Positions 24,116 to 36,015 of a stretch of 64,000 bases of DNA are shown here, one piece after another (within the stretch, counting starts at the first letter, position 1; every line of letters starts with the position of its first letter). A program made the translations under genes and the position numbers. Under the pieces are notes generated by a model. The model was not told where the DNA came from. It saw only the letters and a program-made list of their open reading frames with translations, and did no database searches. Origin of the DNA: Cardinalis cardinalis (Eukaryota; Chordata; Aves; Passeriformes; Cardinalidae); NCBI GenBank assembly GCA_014549065.1, contig JACDOX010000015.1, positions 5,049,723 through 5,113,722 of the forward strand, read 5' to 3'.

Positions 24116-27100
24116 AACTGTGACTACTGCCTGGCATATTAATTGCTTCTGGATTGTCTTCTCCTTCCTTATGGACCCGACTCAGGTAGCATTGCCTGAA
24201 GAGAGACTTTGTGCTGAGTCTGAAGACTGGCTATTCACATATTTCAGGAAGAAATATGTGGATATGTCTGGGGAGAAAAAAAACATTTTGAGAAAGAAAC
24301 TTTAAGTCCAAGATTGGTCATTTTTATCTCCTACCTCTCACTTGTGCTCAGCACCAGCCNTTCTGAATGTTTACAGTTTATTTTCAAGATATGTTGCATT
24401 CAGCCCATAGGTGTGGGTATCTGTACACTGATTTTGGTACCTGATAAAGTGAAGCCCCATCAGACAGCCTCTNCCAACACACCATCCCTGGCAGTGGAGG
24501 CACTCAACCAGGGTGAGCACAGTCTGTGAGCACTCATCCTGCCCTGGAAAAGAGCCCTTTGAAGTTCCCCTGGTGCTCAGCATCCATCCAAAAGGGAAAT
24601 GTTGTAGGTAATTTAACAAACTCAGAAATTCACTGGGACTCTGCCCATAGTCCTAAGGAGCAAACTACACAACAAGAATCATAGATACAAACATCACCTA
24701 GTCAGAGAGTTTTCCTTTAATTCCCTCTGTTGGATATACTGCTGTCCTCTTTCATTGCTCTGTCTCTGAGGGAAAAGAACAAGTTGACAAAGTATGTTCT
24801 GATCTGCAAATCAGTAAGAAAGAGTCAGAGNATATAACACATCTCTCTCCCATGTGGTCCTTTCTGCTCCAGCAGCAGCCCAAACCATGCAGAGATGACA
24901 TGGCTTCAAAGGCTACTCTCACACCCACCCTGGTGCATATTCTCAAGTGAGATGGGTGGAAATGGAAGATTCCCTTTGCCATGTGAATAGATAGGTAGAC
25001 CAGAATCCAGAGCAGGTACAGGACAGCAAGTACTCAATGCTACTTCTGTCAGGGGAGGGAGAAACCCCAGGTCACACAGTTCCTCTGAGTGTGGAGCTTT
25101 TCACAGTCACAAGCAGAAGCTACTCCTTCCTCCAGCAACAGAACAAAGCCCCAAAGCCTCCTGAGATGAATCTCCACACCCAGCAGCATCTGTCCCTGTC
25201 AGACCAGACCTGATCCAACACGTCTGTCACCCACTGCACCCTCTGCCCTTCAGTTAAAGAAGAGCAAAGCATCCTTCACTGTGCCTTGGTGCAGGAGGCT
25301 GGGAGCCCCTGCAGGCTTGGTGACCCGCCCTCACCCTGGCAGCCTGCACCTTCGTGCCCACACAGTATTTACAGCTCTCCCGTGCCAGCCCCACTGCCAG
25401 CTGTGAGAGTGCCAACATGCTTCCTCTCTATTGCCTGTGGAGGGCCACGAGAAGCCTTCTGCCTGTGTGCTGAACCAGTGCTGGCTTGTGAAGTATATCT
25501 GACATCCAAAGGCCAGCTGTGCTCCACTCCATTCCTAAAATCTCGAGCTGGTGAATGAAATGAATGAAATGTAAGTGCTGCTTCATGAGCCTCTTTTATG
25601 TAGTCACCTCAGGCTGCACAGGTGTGCTAGGAGCTGCTGGGATGGGAGCTGTGTGTACGTGGTTAAGCCATGCACAGACATTTCATCTTGGGAGCACATG
25701 ATGAGGATAGGAGAGCCTGTTCAGAGACATCACCAACCTGGGCCTTGAGGAGGTATAAGGCTGGAATACTGACCACACCTGGCTGTCAAAAATGCTCTCT
25801 CTTTAGCCATGGCTAAATTGCAGAGTGGATAAATATACTTTAAAAATTCACATTCTTTCTATATGTTCCAAAAGAAATTAGCNTCTTAGGCTTACTGTGT
25901 TAAAGTACTGGCAGCTCTGCCTGAAACACCTGTACCCAGGAGGGATAGCAGGTAATCAGGACATCTCTTTATGTCTCAGGGATGCCTGCAGATTTTCTGT
26001 GCTGCTTTGCTGTTTGGAACAAAGTCTTCCAAATACTGAACACATTTCCTAGCTACCTTTGGTTAGGAAAGGTGTTCGCGTGATGTTATAAATCCTAAAC
26101 CAAATAATCCTTGAGGAGACTTTTGCATTATTAGATGATACTGCTAAGGGATGAAAGTGACAGTTTTTCCATATGCTGATCCCCCCATTCTTCCACCCTC
26201 TTTGCTTGATGCAAATTTTTTTCATTCTCCCCCGTAACATGTACAACTGCTATCATCTCCACAGCTTGAGAAAGTGTCTTCTTGCTTGATGAGAAAAGAT
26301 CAAATTTCCCTAAGACCCCCATGAAAATTTGCCTCCACTTGCCCGAGAAATTTACCCTTTATGATACATCCTGCATTCTCTGCCTGTGAAAGAGAAAGAA
26401 AATTAGATGGAAAATATGCTAAAAGTTGGTGGGTTTTCCCACCCTCATGCCTATGATCTACAAAATGTTTTGAATCGTGCCTTTTGCATTAATGTATTGA
26501 GCTTTCCTAAAGAAAGCTGGTGAGACCTTCTGGTGATTTGCAGCCCTGGCTTGTGATNGTGCAGACTCTGGCCTGTAAAGAGCAAGGAATAGGTGTACAA
26601 CCTTGTGTGTGAGGAGCTTTCNTGCTTACTGGGCCTGTTCAGAAGCAGATGCTGCCATGGAGAGTGCAGTTCCAACAATTCCAAGTCCCAGCTTTGCTTT
26701 CCTTGTTCTCATCTCCAAGAGTAATTCTGATACAAGGACAAATTCTTTCCCCCACTGAAGAAAACAAAACTTAAATAGCTCTCAAGTTCATTTGTTGTGC
26801 CTTCTTATCAAACTCCCATTCCTGTTCACCCAGAGGAAAAAAATTAAATTTCTGCTTTCTCTGCTAAGAATGGAAAATGGCTGGTCTTTAATCTTTAACC
26901 CAAGAGGCAGCTGCTTTCCAAACACAGCAGAGTCACTGCCACACCTATCTGCAGCTGCTTGTCCTGAACTTCATGCTCAGGCCATTCTGGGTGCTCAGGG
27001 TCCTGCCAATGAAGAGTGGGAGTGAGAAGGGTGACAGGGCTGCTCCAGTGCATGAACTCTCTGANCCAGCTCCAGACTGACAGAAGTTCCAGGGGGAGAA

Positions 27101-27355
27101 AGCTCCCTGCTCCACCGTGTTTGCACATAGAAGGAACACAGACAGAGGATTTTCTTTTAGTGCAGAATTCATTTGGTGACACTTCAGGGATTGCTATGAA
27201 TAAATGCTAATTCAGAATTGCCAAAATAGTAAAACTGGAAAATGAGGAGACATTGCACAGCAGGAAATTTTTTAAGTGTTCAATTGCTTATTCTGTTGCC
27301 TGAGAAAGTCCTTTACCAAAAGGGAGGTGAACTTACATGTGATTGAATAACCCTG
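24116..27355. other. Gene-free stretch
   Basis: No gene or transposon can be supported. The word AGAATCATAGATAC near 24675 resembles the reverse complement of a CR1 terminus, but no CR1 body follows it. About 25290-25560 is GC-richer and open in one frame with no domain. Confidence 0.5.
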
Positions 27356-27358
27356 GGT

Positions 27359-27394
27359 GATGTGTGTGTGTATATATATATGTGTGTGTGTATG
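27359..27394. repeat. Compound (TG)n(TA)n(TG)n microsatellite
   Basis: A TG tract, a TA tract and a second TG tract follow one another directly. The arrangement is the reverse of the 4.2-kb array, with TA in the middle. The array is short and probably length-polymorphic. Confidence 0.9.
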
Positions 27395-30300
27395 CTATAA
27401 ATAAATACCTCAAAGATGAATATGTGTTTCTTTTTCCAGAAGATATTCCACAGCTGATGTCTCTTTTCACAGATCCCACCTACACCATAGTGTCACTCAT
27501 TTATTTACCTCCATTTGGAATAAATGTACATTCGGAATAAATTCAAACATAATTTGTATTGAAGGTTGTCCAGCAGAAACAGACTGAAAGTTAGTTGTGA
27601 TTGTTTGGATTTAATGACTACAGCTCAATTAGTGTATTAAATGCTGTGCAAAGTAGAAATGAATTCCACATCTCAAGCACAAAATACTTGACTAGAACTG
27701 GCTTGAACCTACGTGGTACAGATTGGTGCTAGAAGAGTGTTGAGTCAAATTTAATTCTTGCCTTTGAAATCCAGAGAAATTCAGGCTTTACGCACTCTTA
27801 CTTTCCATGGAAGAATGCAGAAGTATATTACGGTTCTGACTAGTATTTCTCATGGACATTTTGTTCTAGAATAAATTGAACCCTCTATTTACTCAAGGAT
27901 TTCTTCCCTTGTATTTCTGGTAAGACAGCAGAGAGTTGCATGGTGCCCTGGAAGCAGAGGACCCTCTTGCTCTTGGTGGCCTTGGCTCTGTCTCCCATGT
28001 TAGCCTCTTTTCAGCCTAGCTTCAGTCTTAGAACAGCAAAATCCAGGGAGCCCAAGGCTCAGAGCTGCCAGCCATTCTTTATTTTAGAAGGCTGAAATAA
28101 TAGTCTGGATTTTTGGGGAGCAGTTTCTTGAGAAAGCAGCTGAGGCTTGACATTTCTCTTGATGTTTAAGCAGCAGAAAACTAAAGATCATAGAAGTCAA
28201 TGTATTTTTGATAATCTCTGCACTGCTGTAGTGTTTCATACCAATTCTGTTGTCTTCTCTGAGCATTTAACCAGACTTAAGATGTATATTATAAATTGAT
28301 TTGTCAAAGGACATGGGAGAAGACTGTAAGCAACTAAAGTGGTAGCCTTGGACCAGCCAACTTACATGTGGTTCTCTGGTTTTTCCTGGAGTTTCACAGT
28401 CCTCTGGGTGGGCAAAGTGACCTACTTACTAATGACCCCAAACAGATTATGAAAAGAAACAATAGGACTAAAACGCTTCATACGCATGCAAAAAAATGAA
28501 GACATTAGAAATTGTTCTCTATATGTTATTGAATGATTCCTCCCCCTCACCTTTCAGTGCACAGGGTAGACAGTAGCTGTAAGAGAAAGCCAATGGTCAA
28601 GGGGGTTTTTTGTTTGTGTTCGTTTTCCANTTGCAGTCTGAAATGTTTCTTTAATTAAATCCAAAGAAAATAAGTTGCATTTCTGATTTTCTTTGAGAGG
28701 TTTCTGGCTGATGCAAAGGCAGTACATATCTGGGACCTCTTCAGAGGCTAACTTCAGGCTAACTTCTGTGTTGTCTTCTTATTTGGCTGGACAGACACAA
28801 GATATGAAACAAATATCAAAAAGTTGTGCAGCTCCAGGTGTTCAGGCAAATAGCAACACAAACCACTGGCTAAAATCAGACTTAAATTCAAGCAAATGTA
28901 GCCATGCATTACTGAAACATTCAGCTCTTTCCTGTCTGCCCCATCTTCTGCCACCGACTTTGTCTCTCCCTAAGGGCATCCCCAATCCTTTCCTTGCATT
29001 CTCCAATTGTCTTTTAACTATTGTTTTCAGAATCTCTCTCCTGATCTTGACCAGTACTGGAGGGACAGAATTATGAGCTGATTGAGTCTCAGTGCTGGAA
29101 AATCACCTGAGAAACAACAGGGCCTCTGACAGCATAAAAAGTAGGGAAAAAATTGATATTTTCAGATTAATTTGCAGTCCCTGTTGTTGCAGGCCAAAGC
29201 TACTTGGACAGCCCACATAGCCATCTGTGTTTCACACTGCTTACCTGAACTGAACTGTCATTATTTTATTTCAGGCTTATCATTAGCTTTGAACAGAACT
29301 TTGTCAGGTCTAGGAAGGGAAGGCAGGGACATAGCTGTTGGCCCACTCTGTCTTCTAACCACCTTCAACAGAAGGGATGAACCTGTCAGGGGCTGATTTG
29401 CCTCAAGGTATCCTGTGGCAGTTATTTGTTAGTCCTGTTACNACTGACCTGCTGACAGGGACTGGCTCCTGGTTATGGCCATACAGAAACTGTAAATTAG
29501 GGGTTGGAAACTCAGAGACAATGATTACTTTGCAAAGAGACAGCTCTTCAAGAATGTGTTTGCGCACACACTTGTGATTTTGCTGTGAAGGCTTTCCTTG
29601 CCTGTCATTCCTATAGATGATGAACACCAGTTGTCAATGAATCTCTCAAAGATCTGAAATTAATCTTTCAGAGACCTGGTCTGAGTTCTTCTGTATTAGA
29701 ACAGAATTTACAAAGGAATGCATTACAAGAACTTACAGCCAGCAGTGGCTTGCAAGGGATCATGTTTTAAAAGCAAAACTATTGTTTAATGGTGCCAAAA
29801 TTCATTCATTCTTGCAAAGTCTCAGATCTTCTTCCTGGAGCACATTCATTCTTAAATATCATACTCCATGCATGCAGCCAAATTTGGTATTTACGTGATG
29901 AGCACTGCAAACCAATACTCCTTAATATAGTTGCAGCCTTGTGATGGGATTATTTCCCTTGTGAAAAAGCAGAATATCAAGTCCATTAAAAGATATGTGA
30001 AGTATGGCAGCTACACAGTAGTTTTATAAGACTAAGGGAGAAAATGATGTCTTGCTATGCTGAATTGAGGCCTTTTCTAATTTTTGACAGTTTACATTTC
30101 CAACCTATCTGGTAAAAATCCTCTTTGGTTAGCACCACTGGAGCAAATTCAACTTTCAGCAATGTGGGTGTAGATTTGGAGTAATTCCATTCTGAATGGC
30201 AGAGATACTTCAGATGTGCTCTAGTCCCTCTGTTACATAGGTGACATGATGGAGAAAGGCTGAGAGGAATCCAGCTCATGGAATTATTATTAGGAATTAC

Positions 30301-31340
30301 TTGACCATCACATGTGTTTATCCCCAGGGGAATTGCAGCTGGTGAAATGAGGGACATATCCTATGAGAAGAAAGACTATTTCAGACTTGTTTTGTAAGAA
30401 GCAATCTGAAACAGAAAACAGAGACCCTGCTCAGAAAAGTACAATGCTGTGTCTAGCAGAGGATTATCCACAGGTCCCACTCTGGCTGCTGGGGAAGTGA
30501 GGCACAGAGACAGAAATTGCTGCAGGGCACTGGGAGGCCACAAGCAGAGGGAGAACCAGACTCTGGTTGGGAGTAGGAGACAGGTGCACAGGCTGTATTG
30601 GGAGGAAGCACCGAGGTAAAGGAAGGTGTGTACAAAACAATAAGTTGGGCTTTTACACAGCATTNGGCAAACCCTTTGCAGGACAGGAAGAGAGTATGTG
30701 TGTGTGGATCAAAAAGTTACTGTTTCATGCCAAGTTTCAGGCTGACANTAAGCCAAGTTTCTAGTCTTCTTCCATCCCTCTCCCAAAGCAGATTAACGAG
30801 AGGGTGACGCAACTTCACACTGGCCAGGGCTGGATTCTGCAAGCCCATCCATCACAGCAGCCACTGGCTGCCACAGGAGGCCACAGAGGCAGCATGACTG
30901 TGTTTTAGGGAGGCAAGAAGAGATGCTTATCTGGAAGGGAGCCAAGGCCAGCTGCCCCATAACAGGTGTCCCCATCTTCCCCATTCCTCCCCTTGCCTTG
31001 TTGTGTATCTGCTTATCAGTCAAGCTGTGATTTTGCCTTCACAGGCAGGGCTGGAGTGGGATGTTTCTGTATGCTCTCCCCNGGTTCTGGTAGCTGCCTC
31101 TCATTACTGCCATGTTGCTAAGGCTTTNGTGACTTTTGTCCAAGCCCAGCAGCTGGATTTTGGCAGCCTTCCAGGCACTTCCACTAATGTAACTCAAAGT
31201 TACTGTAGGTTTTCTCAGGAGTTTCAGGTTGCTGCCAGACTCTTAGGGATGCTGGCTTTTCCTGGCTCTCCTTCTCCAAGGCTTTCACTTTAATTCTGGG
31301 TAGTTTACATCTCTGGAGTCGTTAGCTGTGGGACCTGTGT
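27395..31340. other. Gene-free stretch
   Basis: I see no gene, RNA or recognisable repeat. An 11-base word, AGGCTAACTTC, is duplicated near 28745-28766. Open frames such as 28693-29076 (plus) show no family resemblance. Confidence 0.5.
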
Positions 31341-31344
31341 GCTT

Positions 31345-31500
31345 CTCCCTGATTATGTATCACTNCAGCATTTCATCAGAGCGAGGCGCAGCTCTGGTGA
31401 TGTATGACATGGGAGCATCATCAGTCAGCCAGCGCAATAATGATGCATTAGCGTAATATGCCTTCAGGATGGAGTTGTACTGATGATGTATTTTCAAAAA
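31345..31500. promoter_or_regulatory. Candidate noncoding regulatory segment with a short imperfect hairpin
   Basis: CATCAGAGC (31374-31382) pairs with GCTCTGGTGATG (31391-31402) around a short GC-rich loop, leaving a three-base bulge. Downstream are GATGTATGACATG, GCATCATCAGTCAG and AATAATGATGCATTAGCGTAAT, dense in TGAT/ATCA and ATTAGC words. Non-repetitive composition and retained CpGs suggest constraint. No known small-RNA hairpin was recognised. Confidence 0.35.
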
Positions 31501-31626
31501 GATGGAGTCCCAGAGAAAAGAAACAGTCTGAAGCTAATTCAGTATGAACATGGCCACCGAGAGCACACAGTGTGCAGATGATTGGGATAAGAAAGATGAC
31601 NTTACATTACCTACTCTGACCCTGAT

Positions 31627-31774
31627 CCTTTCTTTTTCTCCTTTAATCTTTCTTCTTTGTCCCCTCCTCACTTCTCTCCTTCTCTCCTCCACCAGTACTT
31701 TCCCCTTCTTACTCTTTGTTCCTTTCTCTTCTTTTCTTTTTTTTCTTTTTTTTTTTTCTGTTTGGGTTTTTTTT
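31627..31774 (+). repeat. Polypyrimidine tract (T/C-rich plus strand)
   Basis: Almost 150 bases are nearly pure pyrimidine on the plus strand, ending in long T runs. Long polypurine/polypyrimidine tracts can adopt triplex structures and are common noncoding low complexity in birds. Open frames on both strands here are composition artefacts (Phe/Ser/Leu-rich one way, Lys/Glu/Arg-rich the other). Confidence 0.85.
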
Positions 31775-32108
31775 ACACTGGTGACTCTCATGGCCACTGG
31801 CTTTATTCATATATTCCTGTCTCTCACAGTCTGACCTTGTGTCATGCTGTATAACTTAATATTATCCCACTAGAAACTTTTTCCCCTCTCTGAGTGAGAT
31901 AATATTAAGGTGACCTGAAAGTGCAATAGATAAAAATCTCCAGGCCATCTAGGCAGTGACATTAAAAATCATCACAACCCTTAAGTGATGGAGGGGGTGA
32001 AATCTTATGGGATCTTTTCTTGGCAAAGGCAGCAAATGTGGGATGAGGAGTGGCTACCCCTGGGATTTCTCATAGCCTTCAGCTTCTGGAAGATGAGAAG
32101 TGTGTTAA
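31775..32108. other. Gene-free stretch
   Basis: Ordinary mixed sequence between the polypyrimidine tract and the candidate element at 32.1 kb. Nothing is recognised. Confidence 0.5.
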
Positions 32109-32365
32109 CCCATTCACGCAGCTAACAATATTAAAACAACAAACAGCGCTCAATCAAACCCAGATTGTCATCTTTCATTGGATAAAAAGTAACCTTTCTA
32201 ATAAACATTTCAACTAATAAAGACTACAAAAGTAATTAGACTATTAGCTTGCTAGCCCCTGACACCCAGACAATCATTTGAAAGTAACTTTCCTGCAGTG
32301 TTTAGAGCAAGACAATTGAATGACAGGAAGATATTATACCAAGATGAAACATAAATAAAATTGGC
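32109..32365. promoter_or_regulatory. Candidate noncoding regulatory segment
   Basis: About 250 bases of non-repetitive AT-rich sequence are rich in short factor-like words: AACAATATTAAAACAACAAAC, GCGCTCAATCAAA, CATTGGATAAA, AACATTTCAACTAATAAAG, AGTAATTAGACTATTAGC and GACAATCATTTGAAAG. Homeodomain (TAATTA), PBX-like (ATCAAT) and SOX-like (ACAAT) words are mixed at high density. This is one of the stronger candidate elements on texture, but still unaligned. Confidence 0.35.
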
Positions 32366-33604
32366 TGCAGTCTCGTCTGGAATTCAGGCTATACATGGAA
32401 CTCAGATAATGCCCTCAGTCTAGTCCTAACATGTTGTTAGCATCCACCTCAAGAATAGATGAATTCTAGGAATTTGATCTTTCAACACTCTCAAATGTAT
32501 GTTCTGTGAAAGAAAGAATTTTGCAATACCCCACAATATCAAAGAATTTTGTAATAAATATTCACCATGGAAAATATAAAAGACTTCTTGTGCTGTTTGC
32601 AGTTATTTTCAANTTTTATTTTTACTGTAACTCTTTATTTATTATCATTGATTTTTATTTAAATTACATTCTACTCAGAGAGCTCAATCAAGACACAGCA
32701 ACCTACTGTAAAAGGATGAGGGCATATACACTTAAAAAAGCAGTCCTTGCTTGGCCACTTAATCACTACATCCTACACAGTGCAGAATTTATGTTTAGAG
32801 TGAGTTAAAAATCCTCTGAAAAATGCAGGGGCTTGTAGCCCTGGTGGTTGAAATCATCTGTTTATTCATGTATAACTCAGGCACATCAGTGTGCCTCAGC
32901 ACTGAGTTGAACTGACACAACAAGTGTTGATTTTCCATGTCTAGTTTGTGGCCTCACTGTTATAAAAGCTACTAAGCAGGTCAGCTGTGGAGACAGGGAG
33001 AAAATGGACTGTATCCCACTCTGCTCATTTCCCATAGCCTGCCATGCTCAGTGCAGTCAGGACCAGGAAGCAGTGACCTGCAAGCTTGATGTAGTTCTCC
33101 TCTTGCTGCTCCAAATTCATTTTCAGTTAAATTGTTCAGGAGGGAAACTGTAGTATCTCTGGAACAGATATCTTGCTTTTCATTTACTTCCAGCATGAGC
33201 TAATTCATCCTCAGCTCATCCAGATGGAAAACCAGGTCGTTTTATTCCCTTTTTACAGGTAGCGAAATTGAAGCAAATTTAATTGACATATTCTGAGTCA
33301 TAAAAAGAAGGAAGAGCATGAGTAGCTTAGAAGTAGGAGTCTGCTATTCTAAAGCACCAGTTCTGCTTCAGTCCAGGAAAGCCAATTCCGCATTAACTTT
33401 TACCTCTTCTGAAATACAACTTCTAAATATCTATTCATCAAGTATCAACGTGAATAACATTGCAATTATTTTATGTTCTTTTCCCATAAATTTCCATGAG
33501 TTTCTCTACCAGTAGTAGGTCAGAAAGGTTTGGCTTGCACAATGAATGCTGCCAGAGAGATGATCTCTGCTGCTTTCTAGCACCAAAGCTTTAATTGGCT
33601 GGTG
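32366..33604. other. Gene-free stretch with a possible SINE scrap
   Basis: No gene is supported. At about 33240-33285 the words TTATTCCCTTTTTACAGGTA and GAAATTGAAGCA resemble the reverse complement of a MIR tail ('ttaccccatttttacagatg...gaaactgaggca'), but the rest of the element is not recognisable. Confidence 0.4.
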
Positions 33605-33745
33605 AGATTGATTAACATGTGAAGCAAAGTTAAGGCCTTTAATCAATCTTAGAAGTCATTTATTGAGAGTACATGACAAAACCATAAAGGTTGTTGCAAA
33701 TGACATATTTTCATATTAAAACCAGAATCTTCTGCCTTTGTAGGG
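33590..33745. promoter_or_regulatory. Candidate regulatory segment with a perfect 11-bp inverted repeat
   Basis: AGATTGATTAA (33605-33615) and TTAATCAATCT (33639-33649) are perfect reverse complements separated by 23 bases. Each arm contains a TTGATTAA/TTAATCAA core like PBX/HOX or HNF1 half-sites. The loop includes AAGGCCTT, itself a palindrome. TCATTTATTGAG and ATGACATATTTTCATATT follow. The arrangement could bind a dimeric or paired factor. That is inference from sequence symmetry. Confidence 0.35.
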
Positions 33746-35394
33746 ATTTGAACATGTTTTTCCCCTGTTTATAATAAATTAAGATTAAAATTAAACAGAT
33801 ACAAAATAAAAGGATGATTTGTGAACGTCTCTTTATCACTAGTCAGTAATATCCATAGCACTGGAATTCCTTGCCCCAGAATGCCTCAGAGCCCAGCCCA
33901 AGGTTGATTCACCCCGGCTAACACCTGCNATCACTCCAAAGTGGTTACTTATCATCGTGCCTGATCTTGATAAGAAATTGGAAAGCACTACGCACACTAT
34001 TCTCATTTCTCTCTTTGTAGAAGAAAGGTTGAATAAAGTATAGGTGGTTACATGAAATGTCGGTTTCAGTGTATAAAGAAGTCATATGCTGAGGGCTGAT
34101 CCCCTGCTCGGCAAGGCANAAGGGAGCATTTATCCTGCACAGATATCAGATTCAGAATGGATCCTCAGGGAAGGTTGGGGGTTGTAAAGATAAACCTGTT
34201 CCTAAATCTGAAAGCTCAGCCTGAGACTATGCTTCTATGTAAGGAAGGGATATGCCAAGACATTGCATAAGAATCTGACAGCTCGCTAGCTGGATGAAAC
34301 AGAGAGAGACACCTCTTGGGTGATCTAACATATAGATAGTTATAATTATGTTTTTCTATTTCTATCCACCTGTCTTGAAATTGAGTAAATATGCTGTTAA
34401 ATTTGGATTGCAATAAAACCAATATCCTTTGNACTTACCTTAACATTTCCCTTATGTTCAAAGTGACTTCAGAGTAACTGAANGTCATCCCATTGAAGGG
34501 ACTTGACAAGCCTCAGAGAAGGATCCTGGACCAACATCTAGAACTACCTCACTGGCAGAGCTATACAAGACTGCTTAGTGATTTGNAGTTTACATCCTCA
34601 AGGATGCCCAAAAAAGGCATCCATTGACCCTCTGGGCCCAGGAGTTTCTCCAAAGGATCAGTGCAGAAAGCACTAGCCAGAAGAGGAATTTTTTGTTAGT
34701 TATTATTTTTTCAAATATCACTTTTTCAGTCTTGCTCTGACCACAGATTTCTTACCACAGAGTTTTTTGTTTGTTCAGCTGCTCTCCAGCTTATTTTCAG
34801 TCACCTCAGGTGAAATGAAAGGCCAGTCACATTCAAGATCAAGCAAAACTGTCATAACAAGGATTTCCAGGGTGGTTCAGAGTAAGCCCGAATTCATACC
34901 CTAATGCAGATAATATGAAACAGGGAGCAGTCAAGTGTGATTTTCACATATCTCATAAAGATAAAGGAATTTAATTCCATAAAATCTGCCATCTACACTG
35001 TCAGATGAGAAAAATGAGGGAGATGGAAATCTTCAATTTTTTTCCACTACCACACAAAACAGCAAAGGAAAATCAATTGTCTGAAATACAATTNAAAAAA
35101 ATTCACTATAGGGCCAACTTCCTTTTTTTTTTTTTTACTGCTGTAATCATTGGCATGTAGAAGCAGCAACTCTAAGTGCCTGTCCTCAGCACTGAAGCCA
35201 TGTGCATAAGTGAGGATTTCCATGGGCAATTGAATGATCTGGTACAACAGCAGTTAAGAGAAAAGCTCTGCTGTTGATGGCCAGAAAGATAGTGCTTGGC
35301 CTAAGAAGAGTAAAACCCATACATTTTGTTTCTCTGACCAATATAAAAGCTTCCTAAAAAAAAAAAAAAAGGATGAGAAAGGAGATGTGCAGTT
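33746..35394. other. Gene-free stretch
   Basis: No gene, RNA or transposon is recognised. Short homopolymer runs occur near 35127 (T) and 35356 (A). Confidence 0.5.
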
Positions 35395-35610
35395 TTGTTT
35401 CTAATGATGGAGTCTGTACGACCCTTAATGACCTCCTCCCATCTTCGGGCTCTCAGTGCCCTGAAGAGCAACAGATGCGCAGCTGGTAAGGCTAAATCAG
35501 GCCTGACAGCACAGCAAGACGGCTGGAGAAAAGGAGAACACTTTTTTCAGATATTAAGTCTGGTATTCTGCCTTTTATTGTGCAGGAGTGTCCTAATGAG
35601 GGAAGCGTGC
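35395..35610. promoter_or_regulatory. Weak candidate noncoding segment with a donor-like site
   Basis: The segment keeps several CpGs (GTACGACCC, ATCTTCGGGC, ATGCGCAGC) in an otherwise CpG-poor area and ends a 20-codon open run with CAGCTGGTAAGG near 35480, resembling a splice donor. I see no convincing acceptor or protein family, so I do not call an exon. A constrained noncoding segment is as likely. Confidence 0.2.
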
Positions 35611-35613
35611 ATA

Positions 35614-35720
35614 TAGAAATTAGAGATGGGAAAGGCTATCAGGTCATCTTGTCCATCGTCTTACAATGAGAGAGGTTCTGAAAGAAATATAGCATTAATC
35701 TAGGGCCAAAGAACAGAAGA
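35614..35720 (-). mobile_element. Ancient CR1 LINE 3'-end relic (minus orientation)
   Basis: AGAAATTAGAGATGGGAAAG, followed by GGTCATCTTGTCCATC, matches the reverse complement of the 3' end of old CR1 LINEs in reptiles ('gaatcataggactggaagggacctc..gaggtcatctagtccatcc'). Only about 100 bases survive and divergence is high, so the insertion is far older than the CR1 at 62.2 kb. It is non-functional. Confidence 0.55.
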
Positions 35721-35754
35721 AAAATCAGGAATGAAGTGAAATAAGTTCCAAAAN

Positions 35755-36015
35755 CATTAGTAGCTGTTATAGGTAACGCAAGTTAATAAATAAAATTAAG
35801 GCAGACATGAACATTAATTGGCCATTTAGATGGGTGCGTGTGAAGTTATTAATGACAGACAAGTGCGAATATATCCTGTCCGTCTCCACAGTAAAAGCCA
35901 AAAGAGTCCTCATTCAATAGGATAATGAGGCAGTCAATGGATGATCCAGCTATTTGACCTGTATTTTTAGCGCATTTAAATAGAATAACTAAAATATGCT
36001 AACTACAGCTGATAT
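35755..36015. promoter_or_regulatory. Candidate noncoding regulatory segment
   Basis: About 250 bases combine dense homeodomain-like words with retained CpGs: AAGTTAATAAATAAAATTAAGG, ACATTAATTGGCC, GAAGTTATTAATGACAG, GTGCGAATATATCC and TAGCGCATTTAAATAG. The near-repeat GACATGAACATTAAT / GAAGTTATTAATGAC places two ATTAAT cores about 40 bases apart. On texture this is one of the best enhancer candidates in the window. It sits directly beside the CR1 relic. Confidence 0.35.

Noticed and set aside
24670..24760. CR1 3'-end scrap on the minus strand (AGAATCATAGATAC)
   Set aside because: Only about 14 bases match a CR1 terminus and the following sequence does not continue as CR1.
31534..31797. Lys/Glu/Arg-rich minus-strand open frame
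   Set aside because: It is the reverse of a polypyrimidine tract, so its openness and charge are composition artefacts.
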